From positions 1 through 64,000 of the forward strand of contig NZ_WTVK01000026.1 of the NCBI RefSeq assembly GCF_012910805.1: a stretch of 64,000 nucleotides of DNA, given 5' to 3'. The translations under genes and the position numbers were made by a program. Position 1 is the stretch's first letter; each line of letters begins with the position of its first letter. Below the pieces are notes generated by a model, which worked only from the letters and a program-made list of their open reading frames with translations, was not told the DNA's origin and ran no database searches. The stretch is from Aromatoleum evansii (GTDB lineage Bacteria; Pseudomonadota; Gammaproteobacteria; Burkholderiales; Rhodocyclaceae). Positions 17,145 through 26,479 of the stretch are shown in pieces.

Positions 17145-17915
17145 TTACTCGCGTCCTTCGAAGAAGGCGGTGATGCGCCGGATGCGTGCCTTGTCGGCGG
17201 CGTCGAGGCGGTGCTTGGCGGCGTAGTCGAGGTAGAAGCGCAGGCGCTGCGTGCGCGTGAGATGGTATTTGGCGAGCTTGTCGAGGCAGGCCAGATCCTT
17301 GATCACGCGATAGGCGAGGAAGGGGCCCCACCAGAAGGTGCCGCCGGGGCAGTCGATGAGGTAGAGGCGTGGTCCGACACCTTCGCTGCCCTCGTCGACG
17401 AGCAGGTTGCGCCACTTCAGGTCGTTGTGCGCGAAGCGGTGCGCGTGCAGCGTGCGCGTGATATTCGCGAGCTGGCGGGAGATGCCGGCGACCCAGTGAC
17501 GGTCCTTGAGGCGCGGATCATCGTCCAGCGCGAGCCTGGCGAGGTCGGTCGTGCGCGGCAGCTCGGCGGTGATCATCGCGCCGCGGTCGAAGGCGCCGAG
17601 CTGCCGCTCCATCCCCCAGGCGACGACCGTCGCGGTGGGGATGCCCCAGGCGGCGAAGTGGCGCAGGTTCTGCCATTCCGCCTTCACGCGCGGCCGGCCG
17701 AGCCAGCGCCGCAGGTGCTTGCCGGCGCCGTGGTAGCGCTTGACGTAGTAGTGGCGGCCGGCGACCTCGACCTTCAGCACTTCGGAGAGCGGATCGCGTG
17801 CGACGCGCTGGCCAGCGAGCGCGAACACCGCGTCGAGCGAGCCGAAGGCGGTGCGCAATGCGGCTTCACTGCCGCTGGTGCGCAGGTAATCGGCGTTCAG
17901 TTTCCAACCGCTCAT
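17145..17915 (-). CDS. Kdo/WaaP-family lipopolysaccharide kinase-like protein
   Basis: A 256-residue protein with the kinase elements K59 (HYYVKRYHG), catalytic loop HNDLKWRNLL (H163, D165, N170) and YLIDCPGG with D188. This matches the second kinase gene that follows waaP in Pseudomonas core loci, recalled from the family. The ATG at 17915 overlaps the rfaP stop by 4 bp. It likely phosphorylates a core heptose at the cytoplasmic face before MsbA export. The DCP sequence replacing the usual DxD/DFG is a small oddity. Confidence 0.82.
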   Translation of the reverse strand: MSGWKLNADYLRTSGSEAALRTAFGSLDAVFALAGQRVARDPLSEVLKVEVAGRHYYVKRYHGAGKHLRRWLGRPRVKAEWQNLRHFAAWGIPTATVVAWGMERQLGAFDRGAMITAELPRTTDLARLALDDDPRLKDRHWVAGISRQLANITRTLHAHRFAHNDLKWRNLLVDEGSEGVGPRLYLIDCPGGTFWWGPFLAYRVIKDLACLDKLAKYHLTRTQRLRFYLDYAAKHRLDAADKARIRRITAFFEGRE

Positions 17916-18736
17916 CGCTGCAAGGCCGGCCGGTGGGCGAACTTGCGCTCGTAGCGGCGCTTGAGGCGCGCGGCCTCGCGCTCGAGATGGGCGAGGAGGC
18001 GTGCCTCGCGCTTGAGCGTGTCGCGCAGCGGGCCGGGGAAATAGTCGCGCAGGAAGCGCAGCTTGTCGCGTTGCGTGAGGCCGATGTCGAGCGCCGAGAA
18101 GTACAGCGCGGCGAGGTCCTTGTCGCGCCAGCGTCGCGGCGTGCGTTCGCGCAGCTGGGCGCGGTGCAGGTCGATCACCGACAGGCGCAGGCGATCGGGG
18201 GCGGGCGGCGGGTCGAGGTCGAGCAGGAAGTGTACGAGGTAGAAGTCGCGGTGGTTGATGCCGGCCTCGTGCATGCCGCGCGCGATGCGCGTGACCTCCC
18301 TGAGCAGCGCGCGCTTGAGCGCGACTGGCGGCGGGGTGTCGGCCCAGCCGCGGGTGTAGGTGTCGAGGTCCGCCGTCGGTTCCAGCGCCTCGGTGATCAG
18401 GAAGGATTCGCGTCGCGCCGGCCCGTGGCCGCGGTCGCCGTAGGCCACGGCGGTCATCGTGCCCAGGCCGTGCGCGTGGAAGGCCTGGATCGCGCGCCAT
18501 TCGTTCTCGGCGCCGAGCACCGGGCGGCGCAGGCGCACGAGGTTTTCGAGGATCTCGCCCCAGCCGATACCGCGGTGCAGCTTGGCGTAGTAGCCGCGCC
18601 CGTCGATCTCGAAGCGGAAGGTGCGCCGGCCTTCAAGTTCGCGCACCACCGTGCCGGTGAGCGCGGCGGCGGCCTCGAAGGGGTCGCGGTCCGCCCACAG
18701 GGTGGCGAAGGGTTCCGTGAGGACGACCGTGCTCAT
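17912..18736 (-). CDS. rfaP: Lipopolysaccharide core heptose(I) kinase RfaP/WaaP
   Basis: A 274-residue kinase that adds phosphate to O4 of the first core heptose. Visible motifs are K52 in GYYAKLHRG, E79 in NEWRAI, the catalytic loop NHRDFYLVHFLL at 161-172 with D164, D189 in LSVIDLHRAQ, and the RfaP-typical WRDKDLAALYFSALDIGLTQRD at about 203-224. Length and motifs fit the family. The ATG at 18736 overlaps the waaG stop. Heptose phosphates cross-link LPS through divalent cations in Pseudomonas and E. coli. Confidence 0.93.
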   Translation of the reverse strand: MSTVVLTEPFATLWADRDPFEAAAALTGTVVRELEGRRTFRFEIDGRGYYAKLHRGIGWGEILENLVRLRRPVLGAENEWRAIQAFHAHGLGTMTAVAYGDRGHGPARRESFLITEALEPTADLDTYTRGWADTPPPVALKRALLREVTRIARGMHEAGINHRDFYLVHFLLDLDPPPAPDRLRLSVIDLHRAQLRERTPRRWRDKDLAALYFSALDIGLTQRDKLRFLRDYFPGPLRDTLKREARLLAHLEREAARLKRRYERKFAHRPALQR

Positions 18737-19854
18737 CCGCGTGTGCCGAGGATCACGTCGGCGGCGCGCTCGGGCAGGCTGTAGAGGTCGTGGCTGTCCG
18801 CATACGCGAGGGCGTTGCGCTGCCACTGCGCGCGCGCCGCGTCGTCGCCGAGCATGCGCGTTAGGGCGGCGTTCATCGCGGCCTGGTCGAAGGGTTCGGC
18901 GATGACATGGCCGGCATCGGCGTCCGCGATGTAGTGCGCGTAGCCGCAGGCGCCGCTGACCAGCGCGGGCAGCCCCGCGACGAGCGCTTCGAGCAGCACC
19001 GTGCCGGTGTTCTCGTGGCGCGCCGGGTGGGTGAAGAGATCCGCGCCGAGCAGGAAGCGTGGCACGTCGCTGCGCCCGCCGGGCAGCGACACGCGCTCTG
19101 CGATGCCCAACGTGCGTGCCTGCTCGAGAAAGGGCTTGGGGTCGTCGGCGCCGAGCGCGAACAGATGCGTGCGCCGCTTGAGCGCTTCGGGCAGGGCGCC
19201 GATCGCCGCGAGGGTGCGGTCGAGACCCTTGCGCGGGAAGTCGGAGCCGATCTGCACGACCAAGAGGTCGCCGTCGTCGAGGCGGAATTCGCGCCGGAAG
19301 GCGGCGCGGATCTCGGCGGCGTTCGCCGGGGCGCGGCGGTCGGGGGCGATGCCCGGCGGCAGCGGGTGGAAGCGGCGCTGCGGCGTGCCGTAGTGGTGCG
19401 CGAACAGGGCTTGCTGCGCGGGCGAGATGGTGAGGATCTCGGTATGCACCTCGGGCGCGAACACCGCGCGCTCGTAGGCCGAGAAATGGCGGTAGCGCGG
19501 GCTGTAGCGATACAGCGGCTTGCGCAGGCGACGCGCCTTGTCCTCGAAGCACGGATCGGCGGCGTAATACACGTCGAGGCCCGGCATCTTGTTGAAGCCG
19601 ACGACGCGGTCTGCGGGGCGGCGTGCGAGGTCGGCCTGCACCCAGTCGGTGAATTTGGCGTAGCGGCGGTGGTTGGCGAAGGCTTTCACCGGCACGCGCA
19701 CGAGCTCGAAGCCCGGCGGCACTTCGCCGTCCCATTCGAGGGCGTACACGCGGATGTCGTGGCCGCGCGCCTGGCAGGTCAGCGCGATGCGCAGGAAGTC
19801 GCGCTGCAGGCCGCCGAAGGGGAAATACTTGTACAGGCAGAAAGCGAGCTGCAT
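18733..19854 (-). CDS. waaG: Core glucosyltransferase WaaG (RfaG), GT4
   Basis: A 373-residue GT-B enzyme that adds the first hexose to heptose II of the inner core. It begins LAFCLYKYFPFGGLQRDFLR as in WaaG proteins, has RVVGFNKMPGLDVYYAADPCF and RYRHFSAYERAVF, then LVVQIGSDFPRKGLDRTL and the EX7E segment HENTGTVLLEALVAGLP in the C-terminal half. Its ATG shares its first base with the waaC stop (TGATG at 19854). It sits in the conserved order waaF-waaC-waaG-rfaP. Confidence 0.93.
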   Translation of the reverse strand: MQLAFCLYKYFPFGGLQRDFLRIALTCQARGHDIRVYALEWDGEVPPGFELVRVPVKAFANHRRYAKFTDWVQADLARRPADRVVGFNKMPGLDVYYAADPCFEDKARRLRKPLYRYSPRYRHFSAYERAVFAPEVHTEILTISPAQQALFAHHYGTPQRRFHPLPPGIAPDRRAPANAAEIRAAFRREFRLDDGDLLVVQIGSDFPRKGLDRTLAAIGALPEALKRRTHLFALGADDPKPFLEQARTLGIAERVSLPGGRSDVPRFLLGADLFTHPARHENTGTVLLEALVAGLPALVSGACGYAHYIADADAGHVIAEPFDQAAMNAALTRMLGDDAARAQWQRNALAYADSHDLYSLPERAADVILGTRG

Positions 19855-20996
19855 CAGCGGGCCTTGCGGTCGAAAACAGGGCGCAGCACCGGACGGCCGT
19901 CGTCCTGTTCCGCCGTGGCGCACAGGGCTTCCGCGCACGGCGCGCCGTCGGCGATCACCGATTGCAGCGCCCGCCACACGCGATCCGGGGCGAGGCGCGT
20001 GAAGCACAGCGGCTGCTCGGTGGCGAGGTCGAAGCGGGCACGTTCATCGGCGCTCGGCTCGTGCGTGCAGCGGCGCTGCAGGCAGGGGGCGCAGGCCATG
20101 TTCGAGGCGAAATGGAACTGGTTGTGCCCCCAGGCGCCGGTGAATCCGGGGTTGGTCGGGCCGAACAGCGACAGGGTCGGCACGTCGAAGGCCGCCGCGA
20201 GGTGGCCGAGGCCGGTGTCGACGGCGACGCAGGCGCGCGCGCCGGCAAGCTGGGCGGCGATGCCGGCGAGCTTGAGGCGCGGCAGCACGGTGACGTTGGG
20301 GAGGTCGCGCGCGAGGCGTTCGGCGCGTGCGCGTTCCTCGTCGTTGCCCCAGGGAAGGCGCACGGCCCAGCCGCCGTCGCGGGCGAGTTCGAGCAGGCGC
20401 CGCCAATAGACTTCGGGCCAGTGCTTGGTCGTCCACGTCGTGCCGTGCAGGAACAGCAGGTAGTCGTCGGCGTCGCGGCCGGGCGGCAGCACGCGGCGGC
20501 GGTCGAGGCCGTATTCGCCAGGGCCTTCGGGCAGCGGATAGCCGAGCGCGCGGGCGAACAGTTCGCGCACGCGCTCGACCGCGTGGCGGCCGACGGGTAC
20601 GGCGTGGGTGTGGGTGTAGAAGCGCGTCGCGAAGGGCTCGCGCGCCGAGTTGCGGTCCAGGCCGTGCACGGGACGGCTGGCGTAGCGCGTCAGGAAGGCG
20701 CTCTTGATCAGGCCCTGCGCGTCGATCGTGGCGTCGTAGCGGACCTGTTTCAGGCGGCGGGTGAAGCGCCGCCATTCGCCGCTGCGCAGCGCCGCCAGCG
20801 GTGACTTGCGCCAGCGCCGCACCGCAACCGGGATCACCTCGTCGACGGCCGGGTGCCAGGACGGGATCTCGGCGAAGGCTTCCTCGACCACCCAGTCGAA
20901 GCGGATGCCGGGGATCGCACGCGCGGCATCGGTGAGCGCCGGCAGCGTGTGGATGACGTCGCCGAGCGACGAGGTCTTGACGACCAGTACGCGCAT
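19854..20996 (-). CDS. waaC: LPS heptosyltransferase I WaaC (RfaC)
   Basis: A 380-residue GT9 enzyme transferring the first L-glycero-D-manno-heptose to Kdo2-lipid A. The N-terminus RVLVVKTSSLGDVIHTLPAL is characteristic. IDAQGLIKSAFLTRYA, LFLHGTTWTTKHWP, and VDTGLGHLAAAFDVPTLSLF are the conserved acceptor and donor segments. The ATG at 20996 shares a base with the waaF stop. The C-terminus is about 40 residues longer than in E. coli and contains several cysteines, with no clear added domain. Confidence 0.93.
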   Translation of the reverse strand: MRVLVVKTSSLGDVIHTLPALTDAARAIPGIRFDWVVEEAFAEIPSWHPAVDEVIPVAVRRWRKSPLAALRSGEWRRFTRRLKQVRYDATIDAQGLIKSAFLTRYASRPVHGLDRNSAREPFATRFYTHTHAVPVGRHAVERVRELFARALGYPLPEGPGEYGLDRRRVLPPGRDADDYLLFLHGTTWTTKHWPEVYWRRLLELARDGGWAVRLPWGNDEERARAERLARDLPNVTVLPRLKLAGIAAQLAGARACVAVDTGLGHLAAAFDVPTLSLFGPTNPGFTGAWGHNQFHFASNMACAPCLQRRCTHEPSADERARFDLATEQPLCFTRLAPDRVWRALQSVIADGAPCAEALCATAEQDDGRPVLRPVFDRKAR

Positions 20997-22039
20997 CAGG
21001 CGGCTCCGCGCGCGTCCTGCGCCGCGACGCCCAGCGTCGCGAGGGCGGCGAGCACGCTGTCGGGCGTGATCTCGTGCAGGCAGCGGGTGTGGCCGAGCGG
21101 GCACACCCGCTCGAAGCACGGCGAGCATTCGAGGCGTAGGTAGCGCACCGCGACGCGGTCGGAGAGCGGCGGCGTGTGGTCAGGCGTCGAGGAGCCGTAC
21201 ACGGCGACGAGCGGGCGGTCGAGGGCCGCAGCGACGTGCATCAGCCCGGAGTCGTTGGTGACGGCTGCGGCGCACAGTCCCAGCAGGTCGACGGCATCGC
21301 CGAGCTGGGTGCGGCCGCACAGGTTATGCACACCCTCGGTCGCGTGCGCGGCGATCTCCTCGCCGGCCGGCGCATCCTTGGCGGAGCCCAGTACCCAGAC
21401 TTGGTAACCGCGCGCGACGAGCTTTGCCGCGAGCGCGCCGTAGTGCGCGAGCGGCCACTGCTTGGCGGGGCCGTACTCGGCGCCGGGCATGAAGGCGATC
21501 GCGGGGCGCATCGCGTCGAGGCCCAGTTCGCTGCGCAGGCGCGCCTGGTTGGCCGGGTTGGCGACCAGGCGCGGGCGCGGGAAAGACAGCGGCAGGGGCT
21601 TGCCGGCGGCGCGGCCGAGCGCGACGAAGCGCTGCACCGTCATCGGCAGCGCGGCCTTGTCGAGGCGGCGCATGTCGTTGACGAGGCCGTAGCGCATCTC
21701 GCCGCGGAATGCGGTGCGCCGCGGGATGCCGGCGAAGAAGGGGGCCAGCGCGGACTTCAGCGAGCCGGGCAGCACGATGGCCTGGTCGTAGCGGCGCTTC
21801 GCCAGTTCGCGTCCGAGCCGCCAGCGCTCCTTGAGTCCCAGCTGGCCGTGGCCGAGCGGCATCGCGATGCCGCCGCGCACCTCGGGCATGCGCTCGAGGA
21901 TTGCCAGCGACCAGCCCGGCGCGAGCACGTCGATCTCGCACGGGCCCTCCGCCTTGAGGGTCATGAAGAGGCTCTGCGCCATCACCATGTCCCCGACCCA
22001 CGAGGGGCCGACCACCAGGATCTGCCGCGGTCGCGTCAT
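20996..22039 (-). CDS. waaF: LPS heptosyltransferase II WaaF (RfaF)
   Basis: A 347-residue GT9 enzyme that adds the second heptose. [19 protein letters not shown] at the N-terminus, [35 protein letters not shown], and [23 protein letters not shown] near 260 are diagnostic for Waa[14 protein letters not shown] follows. The start ATG at 22039 overlaps the hldD stop by 4 bp. It forms a coupled block with hldD upstream and waaC downstream. Confidence 0.94.
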   Translation of the reverse strand: MTRPRQILVVGPSWVGDMVMAQSLFMTLKAEGPCEIDVLAPGWSLAILERMPEVRGGIAMPLGHGQLGLKERWRLGRELAKRRYDQAIVLPGSLKSALAPFFAGIPRRTAFRGEMRYGLVNDMRRLDKAALPMTVQRFVALGRAAGKPLPLSFPRPRLVANPANQARLRSELGLDAMRPAIAFMPGAEYGPAKQWPLAHYGALAAKLVARGYQVWVLGSAKDAPAGEEIAAHATEGVHNLCGRTQLGDAVDLLGLCAAAVTNDSGLMHVAAALDRPLVAVYGSSTPDHTPPLSDRVAVRYLRLECSPCFERVCPLGHTRCLHEITPDSVLAALATLGVAAQDARGAA

Positions 22040-22998
22040 CCCAGGTTCTGCGCCAGCCATTCCATGTATTTCGTCACGCCGATCTCGACCGGCATGAATT
22101 CCTCCGCGTAGCCGGCTGCGCGCAGGGCGCCCATGTCGGCCTCGGTGAAGCTCTGGTAGCGGCCCTTGAGGTGCTCGGGAAAGGCGATGTAGTCGATGCC
22201 GCCGCCCCCACCGCCCGCCTTGCTCCAGTTGATCGCGGCGCGGGCGACCTCGTTGAAGCTCTGGGCGCGGCCGGTGCCGACGTTGAAGATGCCCGACACC
22301 TGCGGGTTGTCGAGCAGCCACAGGTTCACCGCGACGACGTCATCGACGTGGATGAAATCGCGCCGCTGCTCGCCCGGGCCGTAGCCGTCCGAGCCTTCGA
22401 AGAGGCGCAGGCGGCCGCTTTCCGCGAGCTGGTTCTTGAAGTGGTAGGCGACGCTCGCCATGCTGCCCTTGTGCTGCTCGCGCGGGCCATAGACGTTGAA
22501 GTAGCGCAGGCCGGCGACCTGGCTCTTGATGTTCGGCAGCAGGGGGCGCAGGTGGCAGTCGAAGAGGAACTTCGAGTACGCGTACATGTTCAGCGGACGC
22601 TCGAATTCGCGCGCCTCGCGGAAGGTCGGGCCCATGCCATAGACCGAGGCCGAGGACGCGTACAGGAAGGGGATGCCGCGCTCGACGCACCAGGCGAACA
22701 GGGTCTTGGTGTATTCGTAGTTCACCGTCATGACGAAGCGGCCGTCCCACTCCGTGGTCGAGGAGCAGGCGCCCTCGTGGAACACCGCCTCGACGCGGCC
22801 GAAGTCCTCGCCGGCCTGGAGGCGGCGCAGGAAGTCGTCCTTGTCGGCGTAGTCGCGGATGTGTGCGTCGGCGAGGTTGAGGCACTTGCGCCCGTCGGTG
22901 AGGTCGTCGACGACCAGGATGTCGGTGATGCCGCGGGCGTTGAGGCCCTGCACGATATTGCTGCCGATGAAGCCGGCGCCGCCGGTGACGATGTACAT
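22036..22998 (-). CDS. hldD: ADP-L-glycero-D-manno-heptose 6-epimerase
   Basis: A 320-residue short-chain dehydrogenase-type epimerase making the ADP-L-heptose donor for WaaC and WaaF. The N-terminal Rossmann motif is [13 protein letters not shown]. The catalytic region SSASVYG is followed by YAYSKFLFD with the Y-x3-K pair, then [12 protein letters not shown] and [15 protein letters not shown] lies 6 nt before the ATG at 22998. It is directly downstream of rfaE1 (13 bp), so two steps of ADP-heptose synthesis are co-transcribed with the heptosyltransferases. Confidence 0.96.
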   Translation of the reverse strand: MYIVTGGAGFIGSNIVQGLNARGITDILVVDDLTDGRKCLNLADAHIRDYADKDDFLRRLQAGEDFGRVEAVFHEGACSSTTEWDGRFVMTVNYEYTKTLFAWCVERGIPFLYASSASVYGMGPTFREAREFERPLNMYAYSKFLFDCHLRPLLPNIKSQVAGLRYFNVYGPREQHKGSMASVAYHFKNQLAESGRLRLFEGSDGYGPGEQRRDFIHVDDVVAVNLWLLDNPQVSGIFNVGTGRAQSFNEVARAAINWSKAGGGGGGIDYIAFPEHLKGRYQSFTEADMGALRAAGYAEEFMPVEIGVTKYMEWLAQNLG

Positions 22999-23011
22999 GA
23001 TGACTCCTTGA

Positions 23012-23962
23012 TCAGTGCGCGGCGCCGAGCGCCTCGCGCAGTTCCTCGCAGCTGACGGTCGCGGTGCCGAGCTTGCCGACGACGACGCCGGCGGCGACGT
23101 TGGCGAGCGCGGTTGCTTCGGGCAGCGACAGGCCGCAGGCGAGCCCCGCACCCAGCACCGCGACAACGGTGTCGCCGGCGCCGGTGACGTCGAACACGTC
23201 GCGTGCGCGGGTCGGCAGGTCGAGCGGCGCCTGGCCTTTCTGCAGCAGCGTCATTCCGCGCTCGGAACGGGTGACGAGCAGGGCCTCGAGATCCAGCGCC
23301 TCGCGCAATGCCTCGCCGCGCTGGCGCAGGGTCGCCTCGTCGGCGCAATGGCCTACGACCGCCTCGAATTCGGACTGGTTCGGCGTGATCACGGTCGCGC
23401 CGCAATAGCGGCCGAAGTCCGTGCCCTTGGGATCGACCACCACCGGCACCTGGCGTTCGCGCGCGACGCGGATCAGGCTGCCGACCTGCGCCAGCGTGCC
23501 CTTGCCGTAGTCGGACAGCACCACCGCACCGCTCGCACCGACGGCACTCTCGAAAGCCTGCTCGATGCCGGCGCTCTCAAGCACCGCGAAGTTGTCCTCG
23601 AAATCGAGGCGGATCAACTGCTGGTGGCGGCTGATGATGCGCAGCTTGGTAATCGTCGGGTGCTGCGGCGCCTCGAGCAGATGGCATGCGACGCCGCCTG
23701 CTTCGAGCCGCTCGCGCAGCAGACGCGCCGCCTCGTCGCGGCCCACCAGGCCGACGAGCTCGGCGCTTGCGCCGAGCGAGGCCGCATTGAGCGCGACGTT
23801 GCCCGCGCCGCCGGCGCGGAACTCGTCCCCTTCCACCTTCACGACGGGCACGGGGGCTTCCGGCGAGATGCGCGTTGTCGAGCCGTGCCAGTAGCGGTCG
23901 AGCATCACGTCGCCGACGACGAGGACGCGACCGGCAGAGAAATCGGGCAGGGGCGGATGCAT
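23012..23962 (-). CDS. rfaE1: D-glycero-beta-D-manno-heptose-7-phosphate kinase RfaE1
   Basis: A 316-residue PfkB/ribokinase-type kinase that phosphorylates C1 of heptose 7-phosphate. [20 protein letters not shown], the glycine-rich [19 protein letters not shown] and the C-terminal [16 protein letters not shown] (anion hole and catalytic Asp) are all present. Only the kinase half of the bifunctional E. coli HldE is present, so the adenylyltransferase half must be encoded elsewhere. A TTG 12 codons upstream is possible; the ATG at 23962 gives the usual N-terminus. It appears to be the first gene of the leftward core operon. Confidence 0.92.
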   Translation of the reverse strand: MHPPLPDFSAGRVLVVGDVMLDRYWHGSTTRISPEAPVPVVKVEGDEFRAGGAGNVALNAASLGASAELVGLVGRDEAARLLRERLEAGGVACHLLEAPQHPTITKLRIISRHQQLIRLDFEDNFAVLESAGIEQAFESAVGASGAVVLSDYGKGTLAQVGSLIRVARERQVPVVVDPKGTDFGRYCGATVITPNQSEFEAVVGHCADEATLRQRGEALREALDLEALLVTRSERGMTLLQKGQAPLDLPTRARDVFDVTGAGDTVVAVLGAGLACGLSLPEATALANVAAGVVVGKLGTATVSCEELREALGAAH

Positions 23963-24029
23963 GGGGCGAAGGCAGGCAGTGCGTTGAAAAGTCGGCAATT
24001 ATCCCACGAACCGGGGGTGACGCGACGAT

Positions 24030-24581
24030 TCAGCGGTTGAACCACTTCAAGACGACGCCCCAGTCCTCGACGTCGAGGCGGGTGACGTGGCCGCAGGCGA
24101 AATCGAGGCCCAGCCAGCGTTCGGGCGGCAGGCCCAGCAGGTGGCCGGCGATCGCACGCAGCGGGCCGCCGTGGGCGACCACCACGACCGGGGGGGCAGG
24201 CGGGCTGGCGAGCAGGGCGTCGAGCCACTGCAGCACGCGTGCGCTCATGTCGCGCGCCGATTCGCCTCCGGGGGCGCGAAACCCCAGTGGGTCCGTCGCC
24301 CAGGTGTCGATCGCCGGGCCGAGTTCGGCATAGGGGCGCAACTCCCATTCGCCGAAGTGCATCTCCTTGAGGCGATCGTCGAGCACCGGGGCGCCCAGTT
24401 CGGCGGCGAGTAGGCGCGCGCGCGCGAGCGGGCTCGCGTGCAGCAGAAAGTCTGCCGGCAGCAGCGGACGCAGGCGCGTCGCGACCTCCGCGGCGGATTC
24501 GGCGAGGCCGACGTCCGCCTGTCCGTAGCACACGCCCGGCGGCACGTCCGGCCGGGGGTGGCGGATCAGGTGAAGTTCCAT
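24030..24581 (-). CDS. cobC: Alpha-ribazole phosphatase-like histidine phosphatase
   Basis: A 183-residue histidine phosphatase. The catalytic RHP motif is at [20 protein letters not shown] follows, then the acidic MHFGEWE, and the second histidine in [11 protein letters not shown]. CobC removes the phosphate from alpha-ribazole phosphate or adenosylcobalamin phosphate. The overlap of 16 bp with cobS and linkage to cobT support this role rather than a glycolytic mutase. It is the last gene of the left-going cobalamin group. Confidence 0.85.
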   Translation of the reverse strand: MELHLIRHPRPDVPPGVCYGQADVGLAESAAEVATRLRPLLPADFLLHASPLARARLLAAELGAPVLDDRLKEMHFGEWELRPYAELGPAIDTWATDPLGFRAPGGESARDMSARVLQWLDALLASPPAPPVVVVAHGGPLRAIAGHLLGLPPERWLGLDFACGHVTRLDVEDWGVVLKWFNR

Positions 24582-25336
24582 GCCGCGAGGATGCCCAGAT
24601 AGACCGCCAGCTCGGACGCCTGCTGCGTCGCCCCGAGCAGGTCGCCGGTGTAGCCGCCGAGGCGGCGCACGAAGTAGCGCGCGGCCCACCCGGTCACGGC
24701 GACGGCTGCGATCAGCGCGGTGGCCGCTTCCTGCGGCGCCAGCAGCGCGAGCGGCAGGACGCCGAAGGTCGTCGCGATCGCGAGTTCCGCGGCCGAGAGC
24801 CGGCGCGCGAGCGGCTTCGCCTTCGCCGTCTCGTCCTCGCGCACGTATTCGAGGGTGTGGATCAGGCTGGTCGAGGCGAGGCGCGACAGCGGATGCGCGA
24901 CGAGCAGCGCGACGGCGACCGCGGCCTCGCCCGCAGCGGCCAGTTCGATCAGCGCCGCCGCCTTTGCCAGCAGCATCAGCACGAGGCCCACGGTGCCGTA
25001 GCTGCCGATGCGCGAGTCCTTCATGATCGTCAGCACCTGGGACTTGTCCCAGCCGCCGCCCAGCCCGTCGCAGGCGTCGGCCCAGCCGTCCTCGTGGAAG
25101 GCGCCGGTCGCGCGGATCGTCACCGCCATCGACAGCAGCACGGCGACGGTGGGCGGGAAGAGCTGCGCGAGCGCCAGCCAGCTCGCAGCGCCGATGCCGC
25201 CGACCACCCAGCCGACGAGCGGGAAGTAGCGCGCGGCGTGGTTGAGCCGCTCGGGCGACCACGGCACCCATGCGGGCACCGGCAGGCGCGTGAAGAAGCC
25301 CAGCGCGGTGAAGAAGAGCTCGAGCTGGTAGCGCAT
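24566..25336 (-). CDS. cobS: Adenosylcobinamide-GDP ribazoletransferase CobS
   Basis: A 256-residue inner-membrane enzyme that joins alpha-ribazole (phosphate) to adenosylcobinamide-GDP. It starts [19 protein letters not shown], a CobS hallmark, and has [20 protein letters not shown] and [11 protein letters not shown], the conserved acidic metal-binding loops, with about seven hydrophobic stretches. The ATG at 25336 lies 8 bp after the cobT stop. It overlaps cobC. Confidence 0.94.
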   Translation of the reverse strand: MRYQLELFFTALGFFTRLPVPAWVPWSPERLNHAARYFPLVGWVVGGIGAASWLALAQLFPPTVAVLLSMAVTIRATGAFHEDGWADACDGLGGGWDKSQVLTIMKDSRIGSYGTVGLVLMLLAKAAALIELAAAGEAAVAVALLVAHPLSRLASTSLIHTLEYVREDETAKAKPLARRLSAAELAIATTFGVLPLALLAPQEAATALIAAVAVTGWAARYFVRRLGGYTGDLLGATQQASELAVYLGILAAWNFT

Positions 25337-25344
25337 CCGGGCCG

Positions 25345-26394
25345 TCAGGCGCTCTTGTCGCTGACGCCGGCCGAATCGAAGCTCGCCATCTCGTTGAGGA
25401 AGTTCGCCGCCGCCTGCACCAGCGGGAAGGCGAGCGCGGCGCCGGTGCCTTCGCCGAGGCGCAGGTCGAGCTCCATCAGCGGATCGACGCCGAAGTGCTT
25501 GAGCTGCGCCGTGTGGCCGGGCTCCTTCGAACGGTGGGCGAAGACGCAGTAGGGCAGGATCTCCGGGGCGATCGCTTGCGCCACGAGCAAGGCCGAGGTG
25601 ACGATGAAGCCGTCGATCAGCAGCGTCATGCGCTTTTCCGCGGCCCCCAGCATCGCGCCGGCCATCACCGCGATCTCGAAGCCGCCGTACTCGGCGAGCG
25701 CCTTGCGCGGATCGCTCGGGCGGCCGCCGCGCGCGAGCGCCTGTCCCAGCAGTTCGCGCTTGCGCACGAGGCCGGCGTCGTCGAGGCCCGTGCCGCGGCC
25801 CGTCACGGTGACGAGATCGGCGCCGCCGGCGTCTCCGATCAGGCAATGCGTGAGCAGCGAGGCCGCGGCGGTGTTGCCGATGCCCATTTCACCGAAGCCG
25901 ACCACGTTGCAGCCGTTCGCGGCCAGCGCGTGGGCGAGCTCGCGGCCGCGGGCGAGTGCCGCCTCGCACTGCTCGGCGCTCATCGCCGCTTGTTCCAGAT
26001 AGTTGGCGGTGCCCGGCCCGAGCTTCGCGTTGACGAGGCCCGGACGGGTCCCGAACTCGTGATTCACGCCGCAGTCGATGACCGTCAGGCCCAACCCCAT
26101 CTGGCGGCTGAAGACGTTGATCGCCGCGCCGCCGGCGAGGAAGTTCTCGACCATCTGCCAGGTGACGTCCTGCGGGAAGGCGGAAATGCCCGCGCGCGCC
26201 GCGCCGTGGTCGCCGGCGAACACCATGATGTGGGGCTGGCGCAGTTCCGGGGTGAGGGTCTGCTGGATCAGCCCCAGTTGCAGCGCCAGCGGCTCCAGGC
26301 GGCCCAGGGCGCCCTGCGGCTTGGTCTTGTTGTCGATGCGGTGCTGGAGGCCGGCTGCGAGCGCGCGGTCGGGCGCGCAGATCTGGAATGTCAT
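25345..26394 (-). CDS. cobT: Nicotinate-nucleotide:dimethylbenzimidazole phosphoribosyltransferase CobT
   Basis: A 349-residue enzyme forming alpha-ribazole phosphate for the lower ligand of B12. Conserved parts are [39 protein letters not shown], the [16 protein letters not shown] loop, and the C-terminal [16 protein letters not shown] with the catalytic Glu. An in-frame ATG five codons upstream (26409) is an alternative start; neither has a strong ribosome site. It heads the cobT-cobS-cobC run. Confidence 0.95.
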   Translation of the reverse strand: MTFQICAPDRALAAGLQHRIDNKTKPQGALGRLEPLALQLGLIQQTLTPELRQPHIMVFAGDHGAARAGISAFPQDVTWQMVENFLAGGAAINVFSRQMGLGLTVIDCGVNHEFGTRPGLVNAKLGPGTANYLEQAAMSAEQCEAALARGRELAHALAANGCNVVGFGEMGIGNTAAASLLTHCLIGDAGGADLVTVTGRGTGLDDAGLVRKRELLGQALARGGRPSDPRKALAEYGGFEIAVMAGAMLGAAEKRMTLLIDGFIVTSALLVAQAIAPEILPYCVFAHRSKEPGHTAQLKHFGVDPLMELDLRLGEGTGAALAFPLVQAAANFLNEMASFDSAGVSDKSA

Positions 26395-26479
26395 GATTGC
26401 GGTATGCATGTGCCCTGAAAGGGCTGCGATGGTAGCACGCAGCCTGTGCCGCGGTGGCACGCGGCCTGCGCCGCAAGCT

